A program made the position numbers and the translations under genes. Shown here one piece after another: positions 56,632 through 64,000 of a DNA stretch of 64,000 nt. The notes beneath the pieces are model-generated. The model was not told the origin of the DNA. It ran no database searches and worked only from the letters and a program-made list of their open reading frames with translations. Source of the DNA: Rhizobium leguminosarum (lineage in GTDB: Bacteria > Pseudomonadota > Alphaproteobacteria > Rhizobiales > Rhizobiaceae); NCBI RefSeq assembly GCF_002953715.1, contig NZ_CP025012.1:1612001-1676000 (forward strand), in the 5' to 3' direction. Within the stretch, counting starts at the first letter, position 1. The number at the start of each line of letters is the position of its first letter.

Positions 56632-57822
56632 ATGAAAGACAAAGACAGCTTGCTGCAGAATGCCGGCATCAACACCCGCCTGACCCATATCGGCAACGAC
56701 CCTTTCGACTATCACGGATTCATTAATCCGCCGGTCGTGCATGCCTCGACGGTGTTGTTTCCGAATGCGCGGGCGATGGAGACGCGCACGCAGAAATACA
56801 CCTATGGAACGCGCGGCACACCGACGACGGATGCGCTCTGCGAGGCGATCGACGCGCTCGAAGGCTCGGCCGGAACGATCCTCGTCCCCTCGGGCCTTGC
56901 GGCCGTCACCATTCCTTTCCTGGGTTTCGTCGCGGCCGGCGATCATGCGCTGGTGGTCGATTCGGTCTATGGTCCCACGCGCCATTTCTGCGACACGATG
57001 CTGAAGCGCCTCGGCGTCGAGGTGGAATATTACGATCCGGAGATCGGCGCCGGCATCGAGGCGCTGTTCCGGCCGAACACGAAACTCGTCCATACCGAGG
57101 CCCCAGGCTCCAATACCTTCGAAATGCAGGATATTCCGGCGATCTCGGCAGTTGCGCACCGCCACGGCGCCGTCGTCATGATGGACAATACCTGGGCGAC
57201 GCCGCTCTATTTCAGGCCGCTCGATCACGGCGTCGACATCTCGATCCATGCATCGACGAAATATCCGTCCGGCCATTCCGACATTCTGCTCGGAACGGTT
57301 TCGGCCAATGCCGAGCACTGGGAGCGGCTGAAGGAGGCGAACGGTGTGCTCGGCATCTGCGGCGCACCCGATGATGCCTACCAGATTCTTCGCGGATTGC
57401 GCACCATGGGCCTGCGCCTCGAGCGGCATTATGAAAGCGCGCTTGATATCGCAGAATGGCTGGAGGGCAGGGAGGATGTCGCCCGCGTGCTGCATCCGGC
57501 CCTGCCGAGCTTCCCCTCTCATCATCTCTGGAAGCGCGATTTCAAAGGCGCCAGCGGCATCTTTTCCTTCGTGCTTGCCGCCGACGGTCCCGAGAAATCC
57601 AGAGCAAAGGCGCATGCCTTCCTCGACGCGCTCAGGATTTTCGGTCTTGGTTATTCCTGGGGCGGCTATGAAAGCCTCGCTTTGCACGCCTATCTCAACG
57701 ATCGCAAGGTTGCCAAGGCGCCGACGGAGGGTCCGGTCATCCGCCTGCAGATCGGCATCGAGGATGTGGCCGACCTCAAGGCCGATATCGAACGGGGTTT
57801 TGCCGCGGCAAGCGCGGTCTGA
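56632..57822 (+). CDS. metC: Cystathionine beta-lyase
   Basis: Cleaves cystathionine to homocysteine in methionine synthesis. The 396-residue PLP enzyme has YTYGTRGTPTTDALCEAIDALEG, the cofactor segments and the Schiff-base Lys in ISIHASTKYPSGHSDILLG. The C-terminal GYSWGGYESLA is typical of MetC. The neighbour is the aap operon, the same arrangement as reported beside aap in R. leguminosarum. No second metabolic gene is linked. Confidence 0.95.
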   Translation: MKDKDSLLQNAGINTRLTHIGNDPFDYHGFINPPVVHASTVLFPNARAMETRTQKYTYGTRGTPTTDALCEAIDALEGSAGTILVPSGLAAVTIPFLGFVAAGDHALVVDSVYGPTRHFCDTMLKRLGVEVEYYDPEIGAGIEALFRPNTKLVHTEAPGSNTFEMQDIPAISAVAHRHGAVVMMDNTWATPLYFRPLDHGVDISIHASTKYPSGHSDILLGTVSANAEHWERLKEANGVLGICGAPDDAYQILRGLRTMGLRLERHYESALDIAEWLEGREDVARVLHPALPSFPSHHLWKRDFKGASGIFSFVLAADGPEKSRAKAHAFLDALRIFGLGYSWGGYESLALHAYLNDRKVAKAPTEGPVIRLQIGIEDVADLKADIERGFAAASAV

Positions 57823-57855
57823 TCGGACGCCTGGGGCGCCGCCGCTTGCAACGCT

Positions 57856-59010
57856 CTATGGCAGACGCAGCGCCCGATAGCCGTAGATCCAGTCGAGATC
57901 CGCCGCCAGGCTTAGCGGCGGCTTGAGGCCGAGTACGAGATCGCGGCCGATCCGGATCGGCCCTTTCGCATGGTAGGCGAACCGGTTGAAGGCGCCGCGA
58001 TGGCGAAGCTTGGCGATGCGTGGCGCCCGATGTCGTTCGAACAGCGCTAGCGCTTCCGTCGCGGATCGGTTTGAAAGAAACGCGGCCAGTTCATAGGCGT
58101 CTTCGATCGCCATCGCCGCTCCCTGGGCGGCAAAAGGCATCATCGCATGTGCGGCGTCGCCGATCAGAACCGTTTTTCGGCCGTCCTGCCATGTCCCGGC
58201 GGTGGTCTCGAACAGCGGCCAGAACGTCAGCTTCCGGTGTTTTTCAAGCAGCGAGACGATCGCGGCATTCCAGCCGGAAAGGCGCGCCCGCAGCTGCGCC
58301 CGCTGTTCTTCCGTCGGCTCGCTTTGCCAGGCCTGCGGCGCGATATTGCCGGCAGTGATCGCCACCATGTTGAAGCTGCCAGTTTCCCTCAGCGGATAGC
58401 AGACGAGATGCGCCGAACCGCCGAGAAAAGCCGAAACGCTTGCCCGGTCGAGGAAACCCGGCGCCTCAGTTTCGGCAATCGTAAAACGGTAGGCGATATT
58501 GCCGGAAAAGCGCGGCGAGGGGCTGCCCGGAATGGATTGCCGAAGCTTCGACCAGACGCCGTCAGCGCCGATCACAACATCGGCGGCCCGCTCGAAAGGC
58601 GGCAGGGTCGAATCCATCCGCACGCCAAGGTGAAGCCGGCAGAGCGGATCGGCCGTAACCGCATCCAAAAGCGCTTTCTGCAATGTGGTGCGGTGCAGGA
58701 CGCCATAGGGAGCGCCCCAGCGTTCCCGCGCGAATTTGCCGGACGGCACCGCCGCGAGCTGGCGCAGCGAACTGCCCGATATCAGCCGGATGGCGTCCGG
58801 CTCGAGCCAGACCTTTGACAGTCCTTCAAGGATACCGAGTTCGGCAAGGATGCGCGAAGCGTTCGGCGAAACCTGCAATCCGGCGCCGACGTCGGTGAGT
58901 TCGCCCGCCTGCTCGAAGATCTCCGAACTGATGCCCCGGCGCGAAAGCGCAAGGGCAGCTGTCAGCCCTGATATCCCGGCGCCGATGATGGCGGCATGTT
59001 CGACCGGCAT
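57856..59010 (-). CDS. FAD-dependent monooxygenase
   Basis: A 384-residue flavoprotein hydroxylase of the salicylate hydroxylase/UbiH type. The FAD motif IIGAGISGLTAALALSRRG is at the N-terminus, the DG-type middle motif is VIGADGVWSKLRQ, and the later GDAAHAMMPFAAQGAAMAIEDA contacts FAD. The substrate is an unknown aromatic compound. No ubiquinone or aromatic degradation genes are near. It ends 33 nt from metC, converging. Confidence 0.88.
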   Translation of the reverse strand: MPVEHAAIIGAGISGLTAALALSRRGISSEIFEQAGELTDVGAGLQVSPNASRILAELGILEGLSKVWLEPDAIRLISGSSLRQLAAVPSGKFARERWGAPYGVLHRTTLQKALLDAVTADPLCRLHLGVRMDSTLPPFERAADVVIGADGVWSKLRQSIPGSPSPRFSGNIAYRFTIAETEAPGFLDRASVSAFLGGSAHLVCYPLRETGSFNMVAITAGNIAPQAWQSEPTEEQRAQLRARLSGWNAAIVSLLEKHRKLTFWPLFETTAGTWQDGRKTVLIGDAAHAMMPFAAQGAAMAIEDAYELAAFLSNRSATEALALFERHRAPRIAKLRHRGAFNRFAYHAKGPIRIGRDLVLGLKPPLSLAADLDWIYGYRALRLP

Positions 59011-59037
59011 TCTCCGTCCGATCCGGATCTGGACTGC

Positions 59038-59283
59038 CTACGCCGCCTTCACGTGGAAAACGCAACCGGCCGGATTGGTCTGGCTGGGCTTGAGCGCGGA
59101 ATTGAAGCGATAGAGCGTCGAGCAGTAGGAACAGACCTTCTCGTTGTCGTCGCCCATGTCGATGAAGATATGCGGATGATCGAAGGGAGCCGAAGCGCCG
59201 GTGCACATGAATTCCTTGACGCCGACTTCGATAACGCGGTGACCGCCGTCGTTCTGGAAGTGGGGAATGTTGTGGCCGGCCAT
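59038..59283 (-). CDS. Zinc-finger protein (NDUFS6-like, complex I)
   Basis: An 81-residue protein with a CHCC-type zinc site: FMCTG, then HPHIFIDMG, and CSYC near the C-terminus. This is the pattern of the zf-CHCC family that includes NDUFS6, an accessory complex I subunit. A role in complex I is inferred by homology. The start MAGHNIPHF at 59283 fits the family. Confidence 0.88.
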   Translation of the reverse strand: MAGHNIPHFQNDGGHRVIEVGVKEFMCTGASAPFDHPHIFIDMGDDNEKVCSYCSTLYRFNSALKPSQTNPAGCVFHVKAA

Positions 59284-59440
59284 GTCGCTCTCCGAATGCT
59301 TTGAAATGTGCGCGAACCTTATAAGCCTTCGCCGCAAATGTGTAGAGCCAAACCGCCGCGCCGGGCACAGTTTTTAGCCACAGTTTTTGGCTTCACGATG
59401 AAAGGCTGCTCGACTATGGTCGCGCCAAAAGGAAGGCCCG

Positions 59441-60226
59441 ATGAACCTGAATACACCCGCATTTTCAAGCTTCACCCATGATGGATTGCAACTCGCCTTC
59501 TTCGATGAGGGCGATCCGGCCGGTGTGCCGGTGTTGTTGATCCACGGCTTTGCCTCGACTGCAAACGTCAACTGGGTGCATCCGGGCTGGCTGAAGACGC
59601 TTGGCGATGCCGGCTACCGGGTGATCGCCATGGACAATCGCGGCCACGGGGCAAGCGATAAGCCGCACGATGGCGAAGCCTATCGTCCATGGGTCATGGC
59701 CGGCGATGCGATGGCGCTGCTCGACCATCTCGGCATTCCCGAAGCCAATGTTATGGGCTATTCGATGGGCGCGCGCATTTCCGTCTTTGCAGCGCTTGCC
59801 AATCCGCATCGCGTCCGTTCGTTGGTTCTTGGTGGCCTCGGCATCGGCATGACCGACGGCGTCGGCGACTGGGACCCGATCGCCGATGCGCTGCTGGCGC
59901 CCTCGCTGGACGCGGTGACGCATGTCCGCGGCCGCATGTTCCGCGCCTTCGCCGAGCAGACGAAGAGCGACCGGGTCGCCCTGGCCGATTGCATCCGCGG
60001 CTCGCGCGATCTCGTCGCCCGCTCCGATATGGCCAAGCTCGACATGCCGACGCTGATCGGCGTCGGCACCAAGGATGATATCGCCGGCTCGCCGCAGGAA
60101 TTGGCGGCGCTGATGCCCAATGCCGAAGCGCTCGATATTCCGGGCCGAGATCATATGCTCGCCGTCGGCGACAGGGTTTTCAAGCAGGCGGTGCTGGCCT
60201 TCTATGCAAGGGTCGCCCATCGCTGA
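59441..60226 (+). CDS. Alpha/beta hydrolase
   Basis: A 261-residue alpha/beta hydrolase. The oxyanion motif is LLIHGFAST, the nucleophile elbow is GYSMGA with the Ser, the Asp is near LIGVGTKDDIAGSP and the His in PGRDHMLAVGD. Small esterase, lactonase or haloalkane-type activity is possible. The ribosome site GGAAGG precedes the ATG. The gene is divergent from the zinc-finger gene. Confidence 0.9.
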   Translation: MNLNTPAFSSFTHDGLQLAFFDEGDPAGVPVLLIHGFASTANVNWVHPGWLKTLGDAGYRVIAMDNRGHGASDKPHDGEAYRPWVMAGDAMALLDHLGIPEANVMGYSMGARISVFAALANPHRVRSLVLGGLGIGMTDGVGDWDPIADALLAPSLDAVTHVRGRMFRAFAEQTKSDRVALADCIRGSRDLVARSDMAKLDMPTLIGVGTKDDIAGSPQELAALMPNAEALDIPGRDHMLAVGDRVFKQAVLAFYARVAHR

Positions 60227-60354
60227 CAACATCGTGATGCCGAAAAACCATGCTAAAAAACCATGGCGACGGCACCCATTTATGTTATTGGCGTTTTCCT
60301 CTATATATTGGCATTCCGAAAACGGCATTCCGGCTGGCAGCGAGGAGAGCGGCG

Positions 60355-61188
60355 ATGGTCGCAAAGACTGAGATTCGTGCTTTTGACACAGGCCATCCGC
60401 TGAAGGTGATGGATCCCATCTGGGACAGCCTGCGCGAGGAAGCCCGGCTCGCCGCCGAACGGGACCCGGTTCTCGCCGCCTTCCTCTATTCGACCGTGAT
60501 CAACTACCATTCGCTCGAGGAATGCGTCATCCACCGCATCTGCGAACGTCTCGATCACCCCGACATGCAGGCGAACCTGCTTCGCCAGACCTTCGAGGAA
60601 ATGCTCCTCGACTGGCCTGACTGGAGCTCCATCCTGCGCGTCGATATCCAGGCGATCTATGACCGCGATCCCGCATGCCTGCGCTTCATGGAGGCGGTGC
60701 TTTATTTCAAGGGCTTCCATGCGCTGCAGACACATCGTCTGGCCCATTGGCTGCTGAACCGCGGCCGGCGCGATTTCGCACTCTATCTGCAGAGCCGCTC
60801 CTCCAGCGTCTTCCAGACCGACATCAATCCGGCCGCCCGTATCGGCAAGGGCATCTTTCTCGACCACGCCACCGGCCTCGTCGTCGGCGAGACGGCCGTC
60901 ATCGGCGACAACGTCTCGATCCTGCACGGCGTCACGCTCGGCGGCACCGGCAAGGAGGGCGCCGACCGCCATCCGAAGATCGGCTCCGGCGTCATGATCG
61001 GCGCCGGTGCCAAGATCCTCGGCAATATCGAGATCGGCTATTGCTCACGCGTCGCCGCCGGCTCCGTCGTATTGAAGGCGGTGCCGCCCAAAAAGACAGT
61101 CGCGGGTGTGCCGGCCAAGGTCGTCGGTGAGGCCGGTTGTTCCGAGCCGTCGCGCAACATGGACCAGGTGATCGGCGCCGATATCTGA
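60355..61188 (+). CDS. cysE: Serine O-acetyltransferase
   Basis: Acetylates serine with acetyl-CoA for cysteine synthesis. The 277-residue protein has the N-terminal helical domain (DPIWDSLREEARLAAERDP), the hexapeptide left-handed beta-helix (IGKGIFLDHATGLVVGETAVIGDNVSI), and GAGAKILGNIEIG. The C-terminal tail extends past the helix and may bind CysK, an inference. Start at 60355 after AGGAG; an upstream frame is spurious. Confidence 0.95.
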   Translation: MVAKTEIRAFDTGHPLKVMDPIWDSLREEARLAAERDPVLAAFLYSTVINYHSLEECVIHRICERLDHPDMQANLLRQTFEEMLLDWPDWSSILRVDIQAIYDRDPACLRFMEAVLYFKGFHALQTHRLAHWLLNRGRRDFALYLQSRSSSVFQTDINPAARIGKGIFLDHATGLVVGETAVIGDNVSILHGVTLGGTGKEGADRHPKIGSGVMIGAGAKILGNIEIGYCSRVAAGSVVLKAVPPKKTVAGVPAKVVGEAGCSEPSRNMDQVIGADI

Positions 61189-61327
61189 GCGCCGTTGGAA
61201 ACAAGGATAGGAAAAGTCGGCGGGATCCGAGCGGGGAGAGCCATGAGCAAACGGCAACCTTGCCTTTACACCGCTGCATTTCCTGTGCAAGAAGCGGCCA
61301 ATCAAGACCGCTTACGGAGATGACAGA

Positions 61328-61531
61328 GTGAAGCCAGAAGAAATCAAGAAGCTCGACGCCTATTTCAAGCGCATGTTCAATCCGCAGATGATCGTCAAGG
61401 CGCGTCCGCGCAAGGATGATTCTGCGGAAGTCTATCTCGGCGAAGAATTTCTGGGTGTCGTCTATATCGATGACGAGGACGGCGACCGCTCCTACAACTT
61501 TTCGATGGCGATCCTCGACGTCGATCTCTGA
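61328..61531 (+). CDS. DUF3126 small protein
   Basis: A 67-residue protein starting with GTG: KPEEIKKLDAYFKRMFN, then the core IVKARPRKDDSAEVYLGEEFLGV and the end DEDGDRSYNFSMAILDVDL. It belongs to DUF3126, a family I know from alphaproteobacteria; function unknown. It lies between cysE and a terminator and may be co-transcribed with cysE. Confidence 0.85.
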   Translation: MKPEEIKKLDAYFKRMFNPQMIVKARPRKDDSAEVYLGEEFLGVVYIDDEDGDRSYNFSMAILDVDL

Positions 61532-61550
61532 TCGCGTTCGAAAGCTTCAA

Positions 61551-61586
61551 AAGGACCGAACGGCGCGATCCGTTGGGTCCTTTTTT
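61551..61586 (+). terminator. Rho-independent terminator
   Basis: AAGGACCGAACGG pairs with CCGTTGGGTCCTT with one mismatch; followed by six T. It ends transcription after the DUF3126 gene. Confidence 0.85.
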
Positions 61587-61726
61587 CGTTTTTTCGATTC
61601 GCAACGAGAATTTATTCAAAACTTCCGGTTGCGGCATTCTGATATATTTTAGCAAAATCAGTTAAAGACGTACGTGCCCCGGCGCGCTGCCTTTGTTATG
61701 TTATTGTAATGCAACCTTTGGATGTT

Positions 61727-61772
61727 TTGCAACGCACAAGACTACTTGACTATTTGTGCATTGCAGCTACCC
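61727..61772 (+). promoter_or_regulatory. Phasin promoter with two PhaR-like palindromes
   Basis: CTTGAC (61745-61750) is a perfect -35 box; a weak -10 CTACCC lies 16 nt later (61767-61772). TGCAACGCA (61728-61736) lies just upstream of the -35 and TGCATTGCA (61757-61765) lies in the spacer. Both match TGC-N3-GCA, like the PhaR operator of Paracoccus and Rhodobacter, and together form a larger inverted repeat. Confidence 0.6.
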
Positions 61773-61805
61773 TGCGGCCACCAACAGCCCAACGGAGGAT
61801 GGCTC

Positions 61806-62177
61806 ATGTTCAACTTTGAAGACGCCAACAAGAAGAGCAAGGAAGCCGTCGACACGGCCCTGAAGACCTATACCGACACGTCTAAGGGCTTTCAGGCAAT
61901 CGCCGCAGAAGCCACTGAATATTCGAAGAAATCTTTTCAGGACGCGGTGACGCATTTCGAAACGCTGGCCGGCGTCAAGAGCTTCGAGGCTGCCTTCGAG
62001 CTGCAGACGAGCTACGTCAAGGCGTATTTTGAAGGCTTTGTCTCCGAGACGACGAAGCTCAGTGAGATGTATGCCGATCTCGCCAAATCAGCCTACAAGC
62101 CCTATGAGGCACCGATCGCCGCTGCGGTCGTCAAGACCGCCAAGTCGGTGTCGGCGGCGACGCCTGCGGCTGCTTGA
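61806..62177 (+). CDS. Phasin family protein
   Basis: A 123-residue helical protein: MFNFEDANKKSKEAVDTALK, then FQAIAAEATEYSKKSFQDAVTHFETLAGVKSFEAAFELQT in parts and SYVKAYFEGFVSETTKLSEMYADL, all amphipathic as in phasins that coat PHA granules. AACGGAGGA precedes the ATG. The promoter region carries candidate PhaR sites, and phaC is at 28-30 kb. It might bind other granules or membranes, but phasin is best. Confidence 0.9.
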   Translation: MFNFEDANKKSKEAVDTALKTYTDTSKGFQAIAAEATEYSKKSFQDAVTHFETLAGVKSFEAAFELQTSYVKAYFEGFVSETTKLSEMYADLAKSAYKPYEAPIAAAVVKTAKSVSAATPAAA

Positions 62178-62219
62178 ACTGATTTCAAAGGCGCAACCTG
62201 CGCTACATATTGAAAAATG

Positions 62220-62254
62220 AAGACCGGCTACGCATCTGTAGCCGGTCTTTTTGT
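62220..62254 (+). terminator. Rho-independent terminator after phasin
   Basis: AAGACCGGCTAC (62220-62231) pairs perfectly with GTAGCCGGTCTT (62238-62249), loop 6 nt, then T tract. Confidence 0.93.
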
Positions 62255-62447
62255 TTCCACTTTCGCTGCAGCGCCCGCATGGGATCGACCGGGGACTTTT
62301 TTGGTCTTTCCCGTGCATGCCGGCCATTTCTTGATTGCAGTGTCTGACAGGGGGCTTAAAATCAGCCTATTATGAACTAAGTTAGTGTTTCAGATATTCG
62401 GCGGGAAAAGCACCCTCCCATGCTCCGCTGGATTGCTTGAGGAATGA

Positions 62448-62804
62448 ATGACAATGATCGCAAAGCCGATCCGGATGCAGAACGACAGCGAAAGGAACGG
62501 GGACAACGCAAATCGAACCTCGGTCATCACGCGCACCAAGCCGAAGACCAAGAAGCCCAATCTTTATCGTGTGCTGCTTTTGAATGACGACTACACTCCC
62601 ATGGAATTCGTCATTCATATTCTGGAGCGTTTTTTTCAGAAGGATCGTGAAAGTGCCACCCGCATCATGCTCCATGTCCATAACCACGGCGTCGGCGAAT
62701 GCGGAATATTCACATACGAGGTAGCGGAAACGAAGGTCAGCCAGGTGATGGACTTCGCCCGGCAGCACCAGCATCCGCTGCAATGCGTCATGGAAAAGAA
62801 GTGA
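62448..62804 (+). CDS. clpS: ATP-dependent Clp protease adaptor ClpS
   Basis: A 118-residue N-recognin that brings N-degron substrates to ClpA. The core is [21 protein letters not shown], then [27 protein letters not shown], which contain the D/N-D-D/H pocket residues of ClpS. An extended basic N-terminus of about 38 residues precedes the core. It lies 10 nt before clpA, and Aat (21.3 kb) makes its ligands. Confidence 0.95.
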   Translation: MTMIAKPIRMQNDSERNGDNANRTSVITRTKPKTKKPNLYRVLLLNDDYTPMEFVIHILERFFQKDRESATRIMLHVHNHGVGECGIFTYEVAETKVSQVMDFARQHQHPLQCVMEKK

Positions 62805-62814
62805 GGATCTGAAC

Positions 62815-64000
62815 GTGCCAACATTTTCGCCTAGTTTAGAGAAGGCGCTCCATCAGGCACTGACCTTTGCCAACGAGCGGCACCACGAATATGCGACGCT
62901 CGAGCATCTGCTGCTCGCCCTGATCGACGATGCCGATGCGGCCGCGGTCATGGGTGCCTGCAATGTCGATCTCGACGCGCTGCGCAAGACGCTCGTCGAA
63001 TATGTCGATAACGAACTTTCCAACCTGATCACCGGTTATGACGAGGATTCGAAGCCGACCTCCGGCTTCCAGCGTGTCATCCAGCGTGCCGTCATCCACG
63101 TGCAATCGTCCGGCCGCGAAGAGGTGACCGGCGCCAACGTGCTCGTCGCGATCTTCGCCGAGCGCGAAAGCCATGCCGCTTATTTCCTGCAGGAGCAGGA
63201 GATGACCCGCTACGATGCCGTCAACTATATCTCCCACGGCATCGGCAAGCGCCCGGGCGTTTCGGAAGCGCGTCCCCCGCGCGGCGCCGAGGACGAAGCC
63301 GAAAGCAGCAAGCCGACGGCGCGCGGCGGCGAGGAAGAGGGCGGCCCCAAAAAGCAGCAGGACGCGCTCAAGGCCTATTGCGTCAATCTCAACGAGAAGG
63401 CCAAGGGCGGCAAGATCGATCCGCTGATCGGCCGTCACGCCGAAGTGAGCCGCACGATCCAGATCCTGTGCCGCCGTTCGAAGAACAATCCACTCTACGT
63501 CGGTGATCCCGGCGTCGGCAAGACGGCGATCGCCGAAGGCCTTGCCAAGCGCATCGTCGAAGGCAAGGTTCCGGAAGCGCTCGCCGATGCAACGATCTTT
63601 TCGCTCGACATGGGCACGCTCTTGGCCGGCACGCGCTACCGCGGCGATTTCGAGGAACGCCTGAAGCAGGTCGTCAAGGAACTGGAAGAATATCCGGGTG
63701 CCGTGCTCTTCATCGACGAGATCCACACGGTGATCGGCGCCGGCGCCACCTCAGGCGGCGCAATGGATGCATCGAACCTCCTGAAGCCGGCCCTGTCATC
63801 GGGCGCCATTCGCTGCATTGGTTCGACCACCTACAAGGAATACCGCCAGTTCTTCGAGAAGGATCGGGCGCTGGTCCGTCGTTTCCAGAAGATCGACGTC
63901 AGCGAGCCGTCGATCGAAGATGCGATCGAGATCATGAAGGGCTTGAAGCCCTATTTCGAAGAGTATCACCACCTGCGTTATTCGAACGACGCCATTAAGT
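62815..64000 (+). CDS. clpA: ATP-dependent Clp protease ATP-binding subunit (partial, 3' end outside)
   Basis: Starts with GTG at 62815, 10 nt after clpS. The frame stays open to the window edge, giving about 395 residues of roughly 800. The N domain (SPSLEKALHQALTFANERHHEYATLEHLLLALIDD) is that of ClpA, which ClpS binds. The first AAA+ module follows, with Walker A GDPGVGKTAIAEGLAKR and Walker B LFIDEIHT. The region between the N domain and AAA1 is charged and low in complexity (residues about 145-180). Confidence 0.95.
   Translation, partial: MPTFSPSLEKALHQALTFANERHHEYATLEHLLLALIDDADAAAVMGACNVDLDALRKTLVEYVDNELSNLITGYDEDSKPTSGFQRVIQRAVIHVQSSGREEVTGANVLVAIFAERESHAAYFLQEQEMTRYDAVNYISHGIGKRPGVSEARPPRGAEDEAESSKPTARGGEEEGGPKKQQDALKAYCVNLNEKAKGGKIDPLIGRHAEVSRTIQILCRRSKNNPLYVGDPGVGKTAIAEGLAKRIVEGKVPEALADATIFSLDMGTLLAGTRYRGDFEERLKQVVKELEEYPGAVLFIDEIHTVIGAGATSGGAMDASNLLKPALSSGAIRCIGSTTYKEYRQFFEKDRALVRRFQKIDVSEPSIEDAIEIMKGLKPYFEEYHHLRYSNDAIK

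Overview
The window reads as chromosomal DNA of a Rhizobium species close to R. leguminosarum or R. etli. The evidence is the GC-rich codon use, the aapJQMP general amino acid permease beside metC, the DUF982 protein, mosaic intergenic repeats resembling rhizobial RIME elements, class I polyhydroxyalkanoate (PHA) synthase and phasin, and three alphaproteobacterial accessory subunits of respiratory complex I. No nodulation, plasmid or phage gene is visible. All identifications come from reading the sequence; no database was searched.

Layout. 0-20 kb is mostly housekeeping: tRNA-Leu, trigger factor, a B12-type radical SAM protein, transhydrogenase, radC-map, a TetR regulator, ruvX, an UPF0173 hydrolase, gatC-gatA and gatB (separated by four small genes), three GNAT acetyltransferases and the NDUFA12-like protein. 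20-35.7 kb holds the minus-strand group aat-accC-accB-aroQ and a DsbA-like oxidoreductase, two aminotransferases, a Tlde1-like transpeptidase, phaC, homoserine dehydrogenase and recJ. 35.7-37.6 kb is a tRNA cluster (two near-identical tRNA-Glu TTC copies, one tRNA-Glu CTC, one CAT tRNA) with a lone FkbM methyltransferase between them. 37.7-41.9 kb carries a lipoprotein-type M15-like peptidase, gloA, a double cold-shock protein with a DUF192 protein, tRNA-Pro, the NDUFS4-like gene and tRNA-Arg.

41.9-46.9 kb is an accessory islet. It is bounded by a roughly 170-bp direct repeat made of the end of the NDUFS4-like gene plus tRNA-Arg(TCT). It contains an IS481-type element, a P-loop protein and a large secreted beta-helix/RTX protein. 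The second tRNA-Arg copy has a damaged acceptor stem. 46.9-51.9 kb is loosely packed with small, poorly known proteins (PEP mutase-like, DUF982, DUF3597, a 14-residue-repeat exported protein).

51.9-64 kb returns to core genes: aapPMQJ (minus strand) with divergent metC, an FAD monooxygenase, an NDUFS6-like zinc protein, an alpha/beta hydrolase, cysE, a DUF3126 protein, phasin, clpS and the start of clpA, which runs off the window.

Functional links. PHA synthase and phasin, 32 kb apart, belong to one storage system; the phasin promoter carries two TGC-N3-GCA palindromes that look like PhaR sites. The aap permease sits beside sulfur amino acid genes. The three complex I accessory genes are scattered. 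Strongest leads: the tRNA-Arg islet with its beta-helix/RTX protein, the apparently chimeric CAT tRNA, the duplicated tRNA-Glu block, and the predicted PhaR operators.
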